Positions 17,650 through 30,040 are shown, counted from the stretch's first letter. The stretch is DNA of 64,000 nt from Trissonchulus latispiculum (GCA_030248195.1 JASAND010028244.1:87124-151123), one strand, 5' to 3'. Numbers and translations: made by a program. Notes: a model not told the origin generated them from the sequence alone.

Positions 17650-17977
17650 CCACCAAACCCCCCCAATAAACCTCGATTTTACCTCCCTATACTACTAATC
17701 TAGTAACCTGAAGAAGGGTCTAGTCCACCCTAATTAACTGAACCGTTTAAACTTTTGGGGTAAAGTCTGGTAATCTTTTCGAGAAGAGTCTGGGTGCTCT
17801 CTACTTTAAGCAATATGTAGCTATCAATATACTTGCACATTATCTTTGTTCTGTATCCTTTATTATAATCACGATTGTAGGTCATACACGGTTTGTATGT
17901 AATTGCAGTAATCATAATTCATAATAAACAGTTTGCCATACCCCAACTCAGACTGTAGACCAGCAACAAACAGATCC
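17650..17977. other. No recognisable feature
   Basis: AT-rich intergenic DNA, no frame or repeat of note. Confidence 0.3.
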
Positions 17978-18359
17978 GGGGCCAGTTTCATAAAAATGTT
18001 CTCGAGTTCTCGAGTCTAGTAGCTAAACTACGCTGGAAGTTTTCGAGATCCGTAAGTCGCATTGCAAGTCACGCTGAAAAAGTTCTCGAGTTCTCAAGTC
18101 AAGTTCTCTGGTCGATTTTGACCAGAGACATTTTTGCCAGCTTGAGACGTACTCGAGAAATTTTTGTAAATTTAAATTTATAAATAGTTTCTTCCTACTT
18201 CAATAGCTTGCTCAGTTAACTAAATAAATCACCATAAAATTTTCCGGAGATATATTTACATATAATTTTTAGTACGGAAGAAGTTGTTGTCACTGAAACC
18301 GACCACTCGAGAACTTGAGAACTGGAGAACTCGAGAAGGTTTTTTATGAAACTGGCCCC
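17978..18359. mobile_element. Short TIR element ending GGGGCCAGTTTCAT
   Basis: Inverted ends GGGGCCAGTTTCATAAAAA (left) and ATGAAACTGGCCCC (right), rich in CTCGAGTTCTCGAG motifs. No clear target duplication. Similar ends (TTTTATGGAATCGGCCCC, TTTTATGAAACTGCCCCC) recur around 20213 and 20637. Confidence 0.55.
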
Positions 18360-18361
18360 AG

Positions 18362-19483
18362 GTGGTAATCTTCCCGTCACAACGGTAAGTTTAATTCAGA
18401 TTTAAATTGGAGATCTGACTGGAACGTTTCATAGTAGAGAAGTCTTGAATTGTGCCTGATCTGCGTGTCAAGGCCCTTTATTCTTGTTTCGACAATGAAC
18501 GAATAGAGCGAGTGTCGACCCCTCTCGCCGTTTGATGTTAATTACAGGTCAAACCAACTCCCGAACAAACCCCTAACCAGGTTGGCTGTAGAGACGGGAA
18601 TCTGGCATTTAAGTTTGTCGTCTCCTTTCCTATCTTATGTGCAACAGAATTTACCTAACCTAGACACTGAGATTAGACCAACTCGGTTTATTGGCAAATC
18701 ATATCAAATCAATTGTAAAGAGAAGTAGAAAAAGTCTTCAGGTCAGTGAGTTCACTAAACAGTCATACCTCCCCTGCTCGGAACCAAAGTTTTAACGGCC
18801 CGACCCAACTGCTTTCAGGCCAGAGTGAAGGTTTCTTCCGCAAGCCGTTTGTATCGCCTTTATTGATGTTTCAACGCTTATAATTTGGATTAATAGGATC
18901 CTTTTTCATTTACTCTTGGCTACAGAGAAATTGTTGGAAACGCATATGTGTAATCTCTTGGTGTAATCTAAACTTTGACTGATTTCCTAAAGTTCTTCTA
19001 GCGTTAAAATAACGAGCAACTAGACGAAGGTTCCTGGTCTGGTAGTAGAGCTATGTGTTTAATCATCCCTCCAGTTTAACTATTAATACGCCACAATTTG
19101 TAACGAAAATAGAAAATAAGAAGTTTGAATTGTGCTGTAGAAATTCCGAGAAAAACTCAACTTTAGGTTCTTTGTGAAAACTCAGAAATGTTGAGGCGTT
19201 CAATGCTTTTCGCTTGATAATCAAGTAGTGAAACCTATAGTGAGTTTCATTGTCCTTTCGCATTGCAATCAGAAAGGCCGAAAAAGGACTTTAGTCCACT
19301 ACAGTACTTTTGGCCAATGTTTGACTAGTGTATAGGTTTTGCTTTGTTATTAATTATAATCTTACTATTGCAATAGTATTTTATTAATACCATTCGTCGT
19401 AAACTGAATCCGTTCACCGTTAATGTTAGTTAAAGTTTAGTCAGTTTTAAGCATTTAACTTTTGTATATCATCAAGCGTACGG
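18362..19483. other. No recognisable gene
   Basis: Ordinary AT-rich intergenic DNA. Only short spurious frames, no motif I can support. Confidence 0.3.
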
Positions 19484-19984
19484 GGGTTATTCAAAGGTCC
19501 CCTCGGCTGTGTGAGTGTGTAAGATTAATTTTAACCCTGCGAGTTAGCGAGAGTTATAGATTTTAACTCCGCGTGGATTCGTGAAAAGAGTTAAAATTAG
19601 CTCGCTTTAACTCTGCCCTTTTCAAGAATCGCGTGCAGAGTTATAAACATGTGGAGTTAAATTTAACGTCTACCGTTTTCACGAAAGGGTTAAAGTTAAC
19701 TCTATTTAACTCTTTCTGGACATTTTCAATTGAAATTTAACCCCGGGCAAAACACGCAGGTTAAGCAGAGTTAAAATTAACTCTTTTCATGAAACCATGC
19801 GGTTAATTTTAGCTCTGTCATTTTTAACTCCTTTTAACTCTACAGCTTTTAACCCTGCAAGGTTAAAGAGAGTTAAAACACGCAGAGTTAAAATTAACTC
19901 TGTGCTTTCATGAAAAAAGTTAATTTTAACTCTACTCTGATCCACTCTACTCCACTCTACCCTACCCTTTCTTGAAAACGCCCT
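19484..19984. mobile_element. Probable MITE rich in GAGTTAAAATTAACTC
   Basis: Weak inverted ends GGGGTTATTCAAAGG / CCTTTCTTGAAAACGCCC bracket many palindromic GAGTTAAAATTAACTC-type motifs. Ends are degenerate, so the limits are approximate. Confidence 0.4.
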
Positions 19985-20975
19985 CAGAAAATACATGCAT
20001 AGGCCACTTGACGTTATTAATGTTTTTCGATCAGTTCTCAAGTCAAAATATACTAGAGAATTAGACGGATGCTCGTAGTGTACTAGAAAGACAAGGCAAA
20101 AGTTTTATGGAATCCGATTAATCTGCTAGACTAGTGGAGTGCTAGCAGCTACTCTACTGCCAGAGTTTTATGGTACACTTAGGGCATGGGTCTAGCTGTC
20201 GAGTCTAGTACTCGCAAAGTTTTATGGAATCGGCCCCAGCAGTAGCATTGCTAGTGCGAGCAACAAATCTGCTAGTTCTGGGCTTGCGTGAAAAAGGCTA
20301 ATTCTTTAAAAAATCGTATCGTTTCTATCCGCGAAGCAAATTATTCAAAATTTAGGCATAAAGTCGAGAACAGATTCTTCATGCCATAAAAGTTTGAATA
20401 TAAGAACTGTAACAGTGCAAAAGTTTTTTCTATTTTTCTGGCAATTCTCTAGTTAGAATTGACTAGAGTACTGGACGGCTGCTAGTTGCGAGCTCAGAAG
20501 CAGCAGCTATAGTTTTATACAACAGGTATTCGCAGGCAGCAGTCATATCGATCGACCATCAACTAGATACTAGACTCGCAAATCCAGTGCGAGTGCGAAC
20601 TAGACTAGTCTAGTTGTCGAGTCGAGTAGGAAAAAAGTTTTATGAAACTGCCCCCTGGTTTCGAAATCAGCCCCCTAGGATAAGCGGATCCTTCCCCTCT
20701 AGGACTTTTATAACAAGTGTAGGCGGGAGTTGAAATGAACCTAATTGGACTATGAGTCCCTCTTTCGAAACTATCACGTTAAATCGAGTCCTCGCCGCCC
20801 TAGTTTGCCATATCTCATTTTTACTGTCACTTTCATTTTCTGTGCTTAGTTGATCAGTGGATTTCCCTGGATTTCCCGAGAAGGAAATCCAGGAATACGT
20901 CATTGATGGGAGGATTTCTGATGGAAATACCATTTGCGAAATTTTCTTTTTGAAAATCCAAATATTATTTTCTTT
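19985..20975. repeat. Degenerate repeat DNA with CTAGACTAG and TTTTATGRAA ends
   Basis: Contains CTAGTCTAG-type motifs and two terminal-like sequences (20213 and 20637) resembling the element at 17978. No gene. Confidence 0.3.
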
Positions 20976-22302
20976 CTAAAGTCTGACCAAAAATGTAGAA
21001 AGCGAAATTGTTTTCTTTATATCTCAAAAACACTTCAAGGTAACTACCATAAAGTATATATTTTCTGATCCGGACTGATGAGATCTTTCTTTTCTTTTTT
21101 TGAAATTTCCCGTGCGATTTCAAAGGGCGCCGCTTTTATATGTCCAGAAAGATTGGTACATGGTAATGCCGCGATTTTTTTAGGAAACTTTTCCAGTTGC
21201 CTGAAAGTCCTATACACCCAATTTCAACTTTTTTGGTTAAAAATTGCGTGAGTTATTCCCTTTTTTCGATTTTCAAAATCCTTTGATCTTTGTCGCTTTT
21301 CAGACTTTGACTGACTATTACTCGTGACTCGCTCAGTGGAAATTTTTCGATTAGGTTTTCAGGACCGCCTAGGCATCACCTTTGACTTGATATACGTGGT
21401 ATTTGAAAATTTGAAAGTAGATTTTTTCGAAAAATACCACTTCTTAACCCAAAACTTCGGTATCGCGATTCTATCAAAAGTGAATAAAAATAGCATTATC
21501 ATAAAGTTCAATCTGAGGTGACTCCAACGATATGAAGCTTTCGTGGCTACGACTTATATTACGTCCGCAATGATTTTTTCAAACAATTTCCCTTATTTTA
21601 GGTGGTTTTGGCCGTCTTTGACGTTGCCGCCCTGATTTGCATGAGCCAGTGTCAACAAGCAAAAACCACCTGAACAAGGGAAATTGTTTAAAAATTTATA
21701 GCTTGCGCAATATAAATCGCAGCCACAAAAAGTTTACATCGTTGGATTCACCTCAGCTTGAACTTTATGATTATGCTATTTTTATTCACTTTTGATAAAA
21801 TCGCTATACCGATATTTTGGGTCAAAAAGTGGTATATTCGAATAAATCGACTTTCAAATTTTGAAATACCACATATATCAGGTCAAAGGTGATGCCTAGG
21901 CCTACCCCTGAAATCTAATCGAAAAAGTTTTCCACTGAGCGAGACACGAGTAATAGCCAGTCAAAGTCTAAAAAGCGGCAAAGATCAAAGGATTTTGAAA
22001 ATCAAAAAATGGAATAACTCACGCAATTTTTAACCCAAAAAGTTGAAATTTGGTGTATGGGACTTTCAGGCAACTGGAAAAGTTTCCTTAAAAAATCGCG
22101 GCATTACCAAGTACCAATCTTTCTGGACATATAAAAGCGGCGCCCTTTGAAATCGTACGGGAAATTTCAAAAAATTTTTCACGAAAAGAAAGATCTCATC
22201 AGTCCGGTTCAGAAAATATATACTTTATGCTAGCTATCTTGAAGCATTTTTGAGATACAAAGCAAACAATTTCGCTTTTTACATTTTTTGGTCAGACTTT
22301 AG
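20976..22302. mobile_element. 1.33-kb fold-back element, family ending CTAAAGTCTGACC
   Basis: The two halves are inverted copies meeting near 21639. Both ends read CTAAAGTCTGACCAAAAA. Arms share CCGGACTGATGAGATCTTTC and an AAAGTATATATTTT block. A second member with the same ends lies at 61077-62180. Confidence 0.8.
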
Positions 22303-23159
22303 TTAATCGTTTTCTTAAAAGATGTTTTATCTAGGCCTTTAAAACGTTTTCTTCGCTCAAACTGGTTGCTCCCAAAATTAACTGCTTGCTGATTTTCGAA
22401 TTTATAAACCAAAGCTATTTTTTGTCGGAAGAACTCTAGGCCAATGGCGCATTTTTCTCGCTTCTAATCTAAAACAGTAACAAAATCCTCTTGTCCTGCG
22501 AAATCCAGTTAATACCGCTGAACCGAGGTTAAAACCGGTAAGGTTTTAAGCAATGTAATTAAGTTCTAGCACGGGTTTCTTCTGGACCCGCTCCGCTGTG
22601 ATCTACTTTGCTAGTCTCTTGGATCCAGTGAATCGCTTGTCGTGCCCTGTCAGTGCTTAGTCGGACATCAGTCCCCTTCCTTGTCCATTTGGTTCGTTCT
22701 GATTTGCCTGTGTGAGTGACACCGTTCCGGATCACCCCTGGACCTTCTTTCTCCTGTCTTAAACTCTTGAGCTGCTCTATCCGACCATTCCATTCATTTC
22801 AGCCTTTGACAGTAAGTTTTTTAGTACTTGACCAAAAAAAACGGCTACTGCCGGTTTCCGCGCCATTCAGAACTGTCCTCTGAATAGCACCAGTGCTGAG
22901 AGCCAACCATTGGCTCAGGAACATACACAACCTGACTTAGGATCGTTATATTGGCGTTTAGAGCGTTGGCTGGATGTTCAATCGGTTCTATTGCAGAGAA
23001 GAAGATCTGCTCGGAATTGGCTAACTTTTACTTATTTCACTACTAAAAAAGTACGCTATCTGCCTGTCTAAAGTTATCAGTTCATTGATTGTTTCCGTCC
23101 TTGCTCTTTCTTCTAAAATGCTGTTAATGTGGTAGCGTAAGGAGGGGAGAGTCGTTTTG
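22303..23159. other. No recognisable gene
   Basis: Intergenic DNA before the poly-G tract. Nothing recognised. Confidence 0.3.
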
Positions 23160-23400
23160 GGGGGAAGTGATGGTGGTGGGTGTTAGTGGGTGGTGGGGGG
23201 GGGTCGGGGGGGGGGGGGCGGGGGGGGGGGGTGGGATGTGGGGGGGGGGGGGGGGGGGGGCGGGCGGGGTGGTGTGGGGTGGGTGGTGGCTGTGGTGTTT
23301 GTGTGTGGTGGGGGGCCGGGGGGGGGGAGGGCGCTGGGTGGAGGAGGGGACCGGGGGGACGGGGTGGGTGGCTGGGGGGGGTGGTGGTGGGGGTTGGTTG
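23158..23400 (+). repeat. Poly-G low-complexity tract
   Basis: About 240 bases of near-continuous G runs (up to 18 in a row) with T. Every long frame here is a product of the composition. It abuts the left end of the 10.9-kb palindrome and may form G-quadruplexes or mark a sequencing problem. Confidence 0.85.
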
Positions 23401-23808
23401 TTTCGTTGCCTGTAGCGGTAGCAGTGGGTGTTAGTAGTATGTAAAAGGGGCGTTCAGCCTGCGGGCCACTGCGGGCCAAATTTTAGATTAACTATCATCA
23501 TGAATGAGACAGTTCAGGAATTTTACCTGAGCGTAGCCAATGGTCAGTATTCTTCAATTCATCCTACTGCATACTAGAAACTATTTATCCCTGGTCACTA
23601 TAATATTTTATCTGTTAAGTTCAATAGTCTAAACCTACAGTTCAACTAAACAGCTCATGATACCAACTTAAAGAATTCTAAAGTTTAACAAACTGCTTTG
23701 CAAATTTTAACAACTTTAGCTGTGCATGCCTATCCAGATCTGTGCATTTATATATCCTAATCTGCTCATTTACCTATTCTAAAGAAGAAGATCAAACTCA
23801 TTTCATTT

Positions 23809-23814
23809 TTTATT
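23809..23814 (-). terminator. Poly(A) signal AATAAA, left PolB
   Basis: Mirror of the right-arm signal, about 64 bases past the stop. Confidence 0.5.
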
Positions 23815-23877
23815 GACACAAACATAAGCATATCCAGTTCATAACAAATGATCAAGCATAAGTGAACATTATATAAG

Positions 23878-26800
23878 TTACACAATAGCATAATGCCCAT
23901 AGGCATAGGAAGATATACCATCATCAAGAATATAACGTTTATCATCAAACGCAGATAAGCTTATTTTATTGGATTTTATTGAAAAAATTTTATGCTTATC
24001 GCTTCTGATCATATACATTACATCCCGACGAAAATCACCGTTAAACAAACAATTAATAAAATCATCATGACGGAGTACATTGTTAACAACACATTTTTTC
24101 ACACCTTTACCCCGTTTTTTCTCAACACCGTTACACACAAAACTATACATTTTGGCCCGTAGACCACAAAATTCAGAAATTGGACTACCCGAAGTCTCAT
24201 CCTTCATTTTGCCGATAACTTTTTTGTTTGTGATAGAATACAAAGGATGATCCCTCGGATAATCACTAAAATCAAAAAGATTACAATCAGAAGACAAATC
24301 AGCATATACATCATCGCATTCTATATAATAACAAAGACTGTCTGTATCTGTAAATAACAGCTTTACACAACTACCATACTTTTGCACAATATGGTTATAA
24401 TGAAAGTCATACATGAGTAGCTTTGACAGCTCAAGTACAGTAAAACCTACATAAATAGGTTTATTTAGCTTGACGGAACCCCGATTCAAACAAACTGCTG
24501 CCAGCTCCTCACTGAATGCAGTAGCCCGCTGAAAGCGAGGATTGGAAACAAGCTTGCGGAAACGAGCCTGTTCATATACTAACTCAACATTCATATAACG
24601 ACGAACATTTTCCATTGTTTTCCCAAAAACCGCATTATTAAGTAGCTTAAACAAGTTCTTTTCAAAATCGGAATTAGCCTTTTGTCGCATCTCAGTATTA
24701 AAACTGATATATGGGAGCATCCAGGCTTTTTGACGAAATGCCAGAACGCGGTGCACACGCTCAAGTTTTAGACCCAAAGACAAATATAATTTTAAATTAC
24801 GAAAGTGGATTATGTAGTTTTTCTTATTCCAAAGATTGGGAACGAGCTTATGCACCATACCAGATTTAACACCATTATGAGACTTCAGAGCTTTACAATA
24901 CGACGACAACATAACATCACTAATTAACATTTTTTCAGGAGCCAACGGGTAAGTATTATGCAAATCGTGCAGTTCTTTTGGGTACCCCAAGTCAACTTCC
25001 AAAACGTAACCCTCCTCACCCTCCACGTCAACCGTATCCCAAGCAATTTGATTAATTTCGGATTGAGGAAGCCAATGAAAATTGGCATATGGCTGTTTTT
25101 GGCTCATTGCCCAACCATACAAGTTATTAGCATCAAGATACATTATATATGAATTATGCAATGATGAATCAAAGTTCGACAAATAGGGGCTATTAGCTTT
25201 AGCATAGCGATGAGATATCATCGCCACACCTCCGCGGATGCCTTGCTCAAAGAACATGTACTGGTTGGCATCTTGGAGAAGCTCCAATCGAATATCTGTA
25301 AGCTTAAGGCATGCATCCCATGCAAAGCTAGGCAGGGTAATGTAATGAATGGGATCCAGACCGTAGTGCTGCAGGCAAAAGGTTCTGAAGTTCTCAAAGA
25401 CGTCTGCTAATAGCAAAGTGTCAGTTAGGAGGTATAAATCATGATATTCTCCAAGGTTATGTAAATTGAAAGAGTTCCAAACAACCTGAGCATGCTGATA
25501 ATCATCATCCGAAATATGTTGTCCTGCTAACACGTTGTAGAAAGCAGTTCTAGGAGGAAGAGTCGTCTCCTGGAAGCGATCCCAGCTGTCCATATAATCA
25601 TAGGGGTAAACTCCCTTCCGAATAAGTAAGTTTCTTAGCAGATCATTGGGTATGTTTTCAGATAAAATCAATAATTGATCCGGGCTTAAGTTATCAGCAA
25701 GCGTACTCAAGGAAGCCATTAGGAACTGGTAACTGTCAATAAATCTGATACTCCAGGATCTGTTGACACATCTAGGTATTTGTTTATCCTGCCGGCTTGA
25801 ACTGTCATCAGAGTTATTTTCACTCTTCATCATTTGTTTTACAGAAAAGCTTAAATAATCTTCCGTTCCTTTAGCAATAACATTTAGCTTAAGCTTATTC
25901 CTTTTGCAGATTCCCGCGATCTCTTGCATAATCAAGTGACCATCATACCGACGAAGATTATGCATTACCACACTGATGTCCCGATTCAGTCGATACAACT
26001 GGTTACATTTATTGTGCGCAGGGCCTCGATACGCCCCACATAGATGACAATGATCTCGAACTCTATCGATGTCGAGCTGTTTCCTGCAGAGATGACAATG
26101 AAAAGCTGCCTTGTAACAGTCTTCTTCTTCACTTGTCAGTTGGAGAGGAGCAGCATTATTTAAATCGTTGTTGTGCTCTTCAGCAATGCAGATAACTTCA
26201 TTAAGAAACTTTTTGACACAGTCGTGCCCTCTGTAAACGATCGGGATCCCAAGCTTTCTTGTATTCGCTTCGCAACACTGCCGAACAGTAATTAGACCAA
26301 ATCCACACGGTGTATGTTGTTGATAGGCTGTCGTATGAGAACTTAACAGACTTGGTTGACAGGATTGAATTGCTTCGGTAAGGCATTCAAAGTCAGCATA
26401 GATTACCGTTGGTGCACGGAGTCGTCGATGATGATTTCGAAACATAAGATTACTTTCGTCTGGCATAACGATCTTGGCTGGACTATTATTTAGACATCGG
26501 TCCACATGATCCTTCAGTTTCTTCTCAGTGTATTGAGGCAGCAAGCATCTTCGACAGAAATACTTCTGCTTATGTCCTCCTCGTTGATCGCTAAGTAAGC
26601 GATCAAGATGCTTGATCCAACAGTAATGGCCCTTATACATCAACAGATCAACATGTCGCTCATATTTACGTTTGGATATGTATATGGGTAAAATGGATTG
26701 TCCTTCCAGCCCAAACAAGTTCACAGAAATCCCGTTTTTTTGTTCAAAACGAGGGATAGCATTTACGCTGATTGGCATATCCAGCTCTGCTACGTTTAAT

Positions 26801-27729
26801 TCTTGTTCATAAGGCTGATACTTGTTTACCAAGTTGGGATTATTCTTTCTATTCACAGGGTATAAGGCCGACAATATAGCCCAGAGAAAGCACTTGTTGT
26901 CACTATTTCTCACGTTTATGACAGCTCGTTTTGCTTCTATCCAGCTTGGAAGCTTCTTATAAGATGAGCCTTTTAGTGGTCGGTGAGCAGCAACGTGAAT
27001 ATCCAAATGTAACACTTCTTCTACTGCCCAATCTGATCCAAGCTGTATGAAGGTTTCCAAGTTGTTATTTACTTCTTGTTCAGCAGCAGATAATTCTTCT
27101 CGTAGCTGTGATTCAAGCTGTGCATCCTTAGCCTTACAGCAAAAATGTGACTCAATTTTCTGCTCTGGTTTCGTAGTTCGATACAGACGAATTCGCATAC
27201 ATAACCAGAACTTTAGCCCAATCATACGTTCACATTCACGTGTTAATACATCGACTATTTGACTATGGGATTCGGCAAAGAAAACATGCAGATCACCAAC
27301 AAAACTTTTTGGCTTTATTTGATATCCCCGCAACCAACCGCGAAATGACTGAGTCAACGGGAGTACATCGTATTGAGAAGATGGCATTTCCTGCAACTCT
27401 TCATCAGACTCAATCCTGATATCATGTTCGCCATCAGAAGTCACTGGCATGCGATGGACCGCTTCCTGGTCTTCTGTACTCACTGTACGATTTTGACGTT
27501 TGCTTTGATTCAGGTGATCCGTAATCTCAGAGGCCTTCTTTTTGGGACATGGTTCCAGTGCAGATTCTTGATGAGCAGTTAAATGTCTTTTGAGTATATC
27601 TTTTCTCGACAGTACTCGCCCACACTGATCACAGGGGAAGGCCGTTTTGTTGTGCACTGATCTGATGTGACGTTTCAAATTCCTTTTGGACTGAAGTTTA
27701 AGGCCACAGGTATCACAAGTAGCAACCAT
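23878..27729 (-). CDS. Protein-primed DNA polymerase B with zinc fingers and HNH-like insertion, left copy
   Basis: Identical in protein to the right copy (30041-33892); the domain details are given there. The start is taken as the ATG at 27729 rather than an upstream TTG at 27804, because the intron-like acceptor TTTCAG lies directly before it. The gene points away from the loop toward the poly-G tract. The open frame of about 1283 codons has no stop or frameshift, unlike most Polinton genes at the left of the window. Confidence 0.88.
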   Translation of the reverse strand: MVATCDTCGLKLQSKRNLKRHIRSVHNKTAFPCDQCGRVLSRKDILKRHLTAHQESALEPCPKKKASEITDHLNQSKRQNRTVSTEDQEAVHRMPVTSDGEHDIRIESDEELQEMPSSQYDVLPLTQSFRGWLRGYQIKPKSFVGDLHVFFAESHSQIVDVLTRECERMIGLKFWLCMRIRLYRTTKPEQKIESHFCCKAKDAQLESQLREELSAAEQEVNNNLETFIQLGSDWAVEEVLHLDIHVAAHRPLKGSSYKKLPSWIEAKRAVINVRNSDNKCFLWAILSALYPVNRKNNPNLVNKYQPYEQELNVAELDMPISVNAIPRFEQKNGISVNLFGLEGQSILPIYISKRKYERHVDLLMYKGHYCWIKHLDRLLSDQRGGHKQKYFCRRCLLPQYTEKKLKDHVDRCLNNSPAKIVMPDESNLMFRNHHRRLRAPTVIYADFECLTEAIQSCQPSLLSSHTTAYQQHTPCGFGLITVRQCCEANTRKLGIPIVYRGHDCVKKFLNEVICIAEEHNNDLNNAAPLQLTSEEEDCYKAAFHCHLCRKQLDIDRVRDHCHLCGAYRGPAHNKCNQLYRLNRDISVVMHNLRRYDGHLIMQEIAGICKRNKLKLNVIAKGTEDYLSFSVKQMMKSENNSDDSSSRQDKQIPRCVNRSWSIRFIDSYQFLMASLSTLADNLSPDQLLILSENIPNDLLRNLLIRKGVYPYDYMDSWDRFQETTLPPRTAFYNVLAGQHISDDDYQHAQVVWNSFNLHNLGEYHDLYLLTDTLLLADVFENFRTFCLQHYGLDPIHYITLPSFAWDACLKLTDIRLELLQDANQYMFFEQGIRGGVAMISHRYAKANSPYLSNFDSSLHNSYIMYLDANNLYGWAMSQKQPYANFHWLPQSEINQIAWDTVDVEGEEGYVLEVDLGYPKELHDLHNTYPLAPEKMLISDVMLSSYCKALKSHNGVKSGMVHKLVPNLWNKKNYIIHFRNLKLYLSLGLKLERVHRVLAFRQKAWMLPYISFNTEMRQKANSDFEKNLFKLLNNAVFGKTMENVRRYMNVELVYEQARFRKLVSNPRFQRATAFSEELAAVCLNRGSVKLNKPIYVGFTVLELSKLLMYDFHYNHIVQKYGSCVKLLFTDTDSLCYYIECDDVYADLSSDCNLFDFSDYPRDHPLYSITNKKVIGKMKDETSGSPISEFCGLRAKMYSFVCNGVEKKRGKGVKKCVVNNVLRHDDFINCLFNGDFRRDVMYMIRSDKHKIFSIKSNKISLSAFDDKRYILDDGISSYAYGHYAIV

Positions 27730-28019
27730 GTTCTGAAACAACGACAGCAGATATAAGCTTAACCCGGCCACTTTACAATATCCGTGAAAAGGAAACACCA
27801 CCAACAGTTAATCAGATTTACTCTCACACTTTAGCAAAACCTTCACAAAAGTAGATGATGAATCAAATGAAATCAGATAGATGAATCAAATGGAAAAAGT
27901 TATTTGTCACATTTCTGAACACCACTATTAAATAACAAAGCTCAAAGTTTTACCTTGTGCTGCGACCGATTCAAGACATGAATATGAGACTAAACGATTC
28001 AAATGAAAATATTTTAACC

Positions 28020-28026
28020 TTTTATA
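28020..28026 (-). promoter_or_regulatory. TATA box of the left PolB
   Basis: TATAAAA on the minus strand, mirror image of 29744-29750. Confidence 0.55.
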
Positions 28027-28854
28027 CTTTTTGTCTCAAAACTATTCTCAAATCCCATTGGTTGAATATATTATGCTGCAATTTTATTGGCTAAAAAGGT
28101 CACGTGATTGAAAATTTTTCAAAATTTGAAGCATCTAAAAGCCAACGAAGGTTAGCAAACTTTATAATTTACACCAGTATTCAATAAAAATAACAGAAAT
28201 CAGTCCGATGCCAGACTCAGCACCGCAAGGCAAGTCTTGACTGCGACTGCAACTTACATTGGAGAAATCAGTTGACTTTCCTATCGCTTCGGCCCCACAT
28301 CCATGAAGACATCAAGGCTTCATTAAAAACTTCAATACCACTGAATAACGAGCAACTGACGAGTCGATTCAAAACTACAGTCTTATATAGTTGAGCAATT
28401 TGCCCGAGGACAAATACTCTGGAATATTACAAAAGTCCCCTTTCTGACGAAACTTTGTATGTTCAACACATGTAAATTCCAAGGGTTCTTGCTGTACAAA
28501 GGTGGGGACTGGCACCAAAAATTAAGGTCAGTTGAATTTATTGTGACTAATATTATTAATGAACCTTGATCTCCAGTTTTACCTGTACAATAACCTGTTT
28601 CTGGTGCGCCACCAACCTGAGAACACTTTAACAATTGTCCTGACGCAACTACTGTTGGCGCCTCAAAATCAACACTAAAAGTAGTACCATGGCAACTGAC
28701 GCAATACTTGATGGAATTTTATGATTTTTTAACACAATAGGTATTTTGTAAAGATATTAACAGTGGTGTCATCAGATTTGAGCTATGCTAATGTTTGAGA
28801 GAGATACAAGCCTTGCTATAAACGCTTGCATTTTAATAGCCTCAAGGCATTTCT

Positions 28855-28915
28855 GAAAGTTTGTAAAAATTTGAAGGAGTTTAACACTTTTGTTTTTCAT
28901 ACCTTCAAAAAATTA
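28855..28915. other. 61-nt loop of the palindrome, between the two divergent PolB genes
   Basis: The last paired bases are 28854 and 28916. The loop is AT-rich with a weaker GAAGG/CCTTC pairing inside. It would be a hairpin tip in a linear element or the junction of two head-to-head copies. Confidence 0.6.
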
Positions 28916-29663
28916 AGAAATGCCTTGAGGCTAATAAAATGCAAGCGTTTATAGCAAGGCTTGTATCTCTCTCAAACATTAGCATAGCTCAAATCTGATG
29001 ACACCACTGTTAATATCTTTACAAAATACCTATTGTGTTAAAAAATCATAAAATTCCATCAAGTATTGCGTCAGTTGCCATGGTACTACTTTTAGTGTTG
29101 ATTTTGAGGCGCCAACAGTAGTTGCGTCAGGACAATTGTTAAAGTGTTCTCAGGTTGGTGGCGCACCAGAAACAGGTTATTGTACAGGTAAAACTGGAGA
29201 TCAAGGTTCATTAATAATATTAGTCACAATAAATTCAACTGACCTTAATTTTTGGTGCCAGTCCCCACCTTTGTACAGCAAGAACCCTTGGAATTTACAT
29301 GTGTTGAACATACAAAGTTTCGTCAGAAAGGGGACTTTTGTAATATTCCAGAGTATTTGTCCTCGGGCAAATTGCTCAACTATATAAGACTGTAGTTTTG
29401 AATCGACTCGTCAGTTGCTCGTTATTCAGTGGTATTGAAGTTTTTAATGAAGCCTTGATGTCTTCATGGATGTGGGGCCGAAGCGATAGGAAAGTCAACT
29501 GATTTCTCCAATGTAAGTTGCAGTCGCAGTCAAGACTTGCCTTGCGGTGCTGAGTCTGGCATCGGACTGATTTCTGTTATTTTTATTGAATACTGGTGTA
29601 AATTATAAAGTTTGCTAACCTTCGTTGGCTTTTAGATGCTTCAAATTTTGAAAAATTTTCAAT

Positions 29664-29750
29664 CACGTGACCTTTTTAGCCAATAAAATTGCAGCATAAT
29701 ATATTCAACCAATGGGATTTGAGAATAGTTTTGAGACAAAAAGTATAAAA
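29664..29750 (+). promoter_or_regulatory. PolB promoter: E-box, two CCAAT boxes, TATAAAA
   Basis: CACGTG at 29664-29669, CCAAT at 29680-29684 and 29709-29713, TATAAAA at 29744-29750. The order and spacing look like a pol II promoter. An identical set is mirrored in the left arm. Confidence 0.6.
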
Positions 29751-29814
29751 GGTTAAAATATTTTCATTTGAATCGTTTAGTCTCATATTCATGTCTTGAA
29801 TCGGTCGCAGCACA

Positions 29815-30037
29815 AGGTAAAACTTTGAGCTTTGTTATTTAATAGTGGTGTTCAGAAATGTGACAAATAACTTTTTCCATTTGATTCATCTATCTGATTT
29901 CATTTGATTCATCATCTACTTTTGTGAAGGTTTTGCTAAAGTGTGAGAGTAAATCTGATTAACTGTTGGTGGTGTTTCCTTTTCACGGATATTGTAAAGT
30001 GGCCGGGTTAAGCTTATATCTGCTGTCGTTGTTTCAG
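29815..30037 (+). other. Probable 5'UTR intron of the PolB gene
   Basis: CACAAG|GTAAAA at about 29815 and TTGTTTCAG|AACATG ending about 30037 give a GT-AG intron of ~220 bases ending just before the ATG. It is mirrored in the left arm. Inference from splice-site fit only. Confidence 0.45.
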
Positions 30038-30040
30038 AAC

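Noticed and set aside
23167..23479. Several overlapping glycine- or proline-rich frames
   Set aside because: They come from the poly-G tract and show no domain or codon pattern.
24958..27582. Small frames antisense to PolB (both arms)
   Set aside because: Shadows of the long PolB frame; no evidence of expression.
28383..29387. 83-codon ORF in each palindrome arm (28383-28634 minus, 29136-29387 plus)
   Set aside because: No ATG in the open frame, no recognisable family, and it lies upstream of the PolB promoter. Could be a real exon but not supported.
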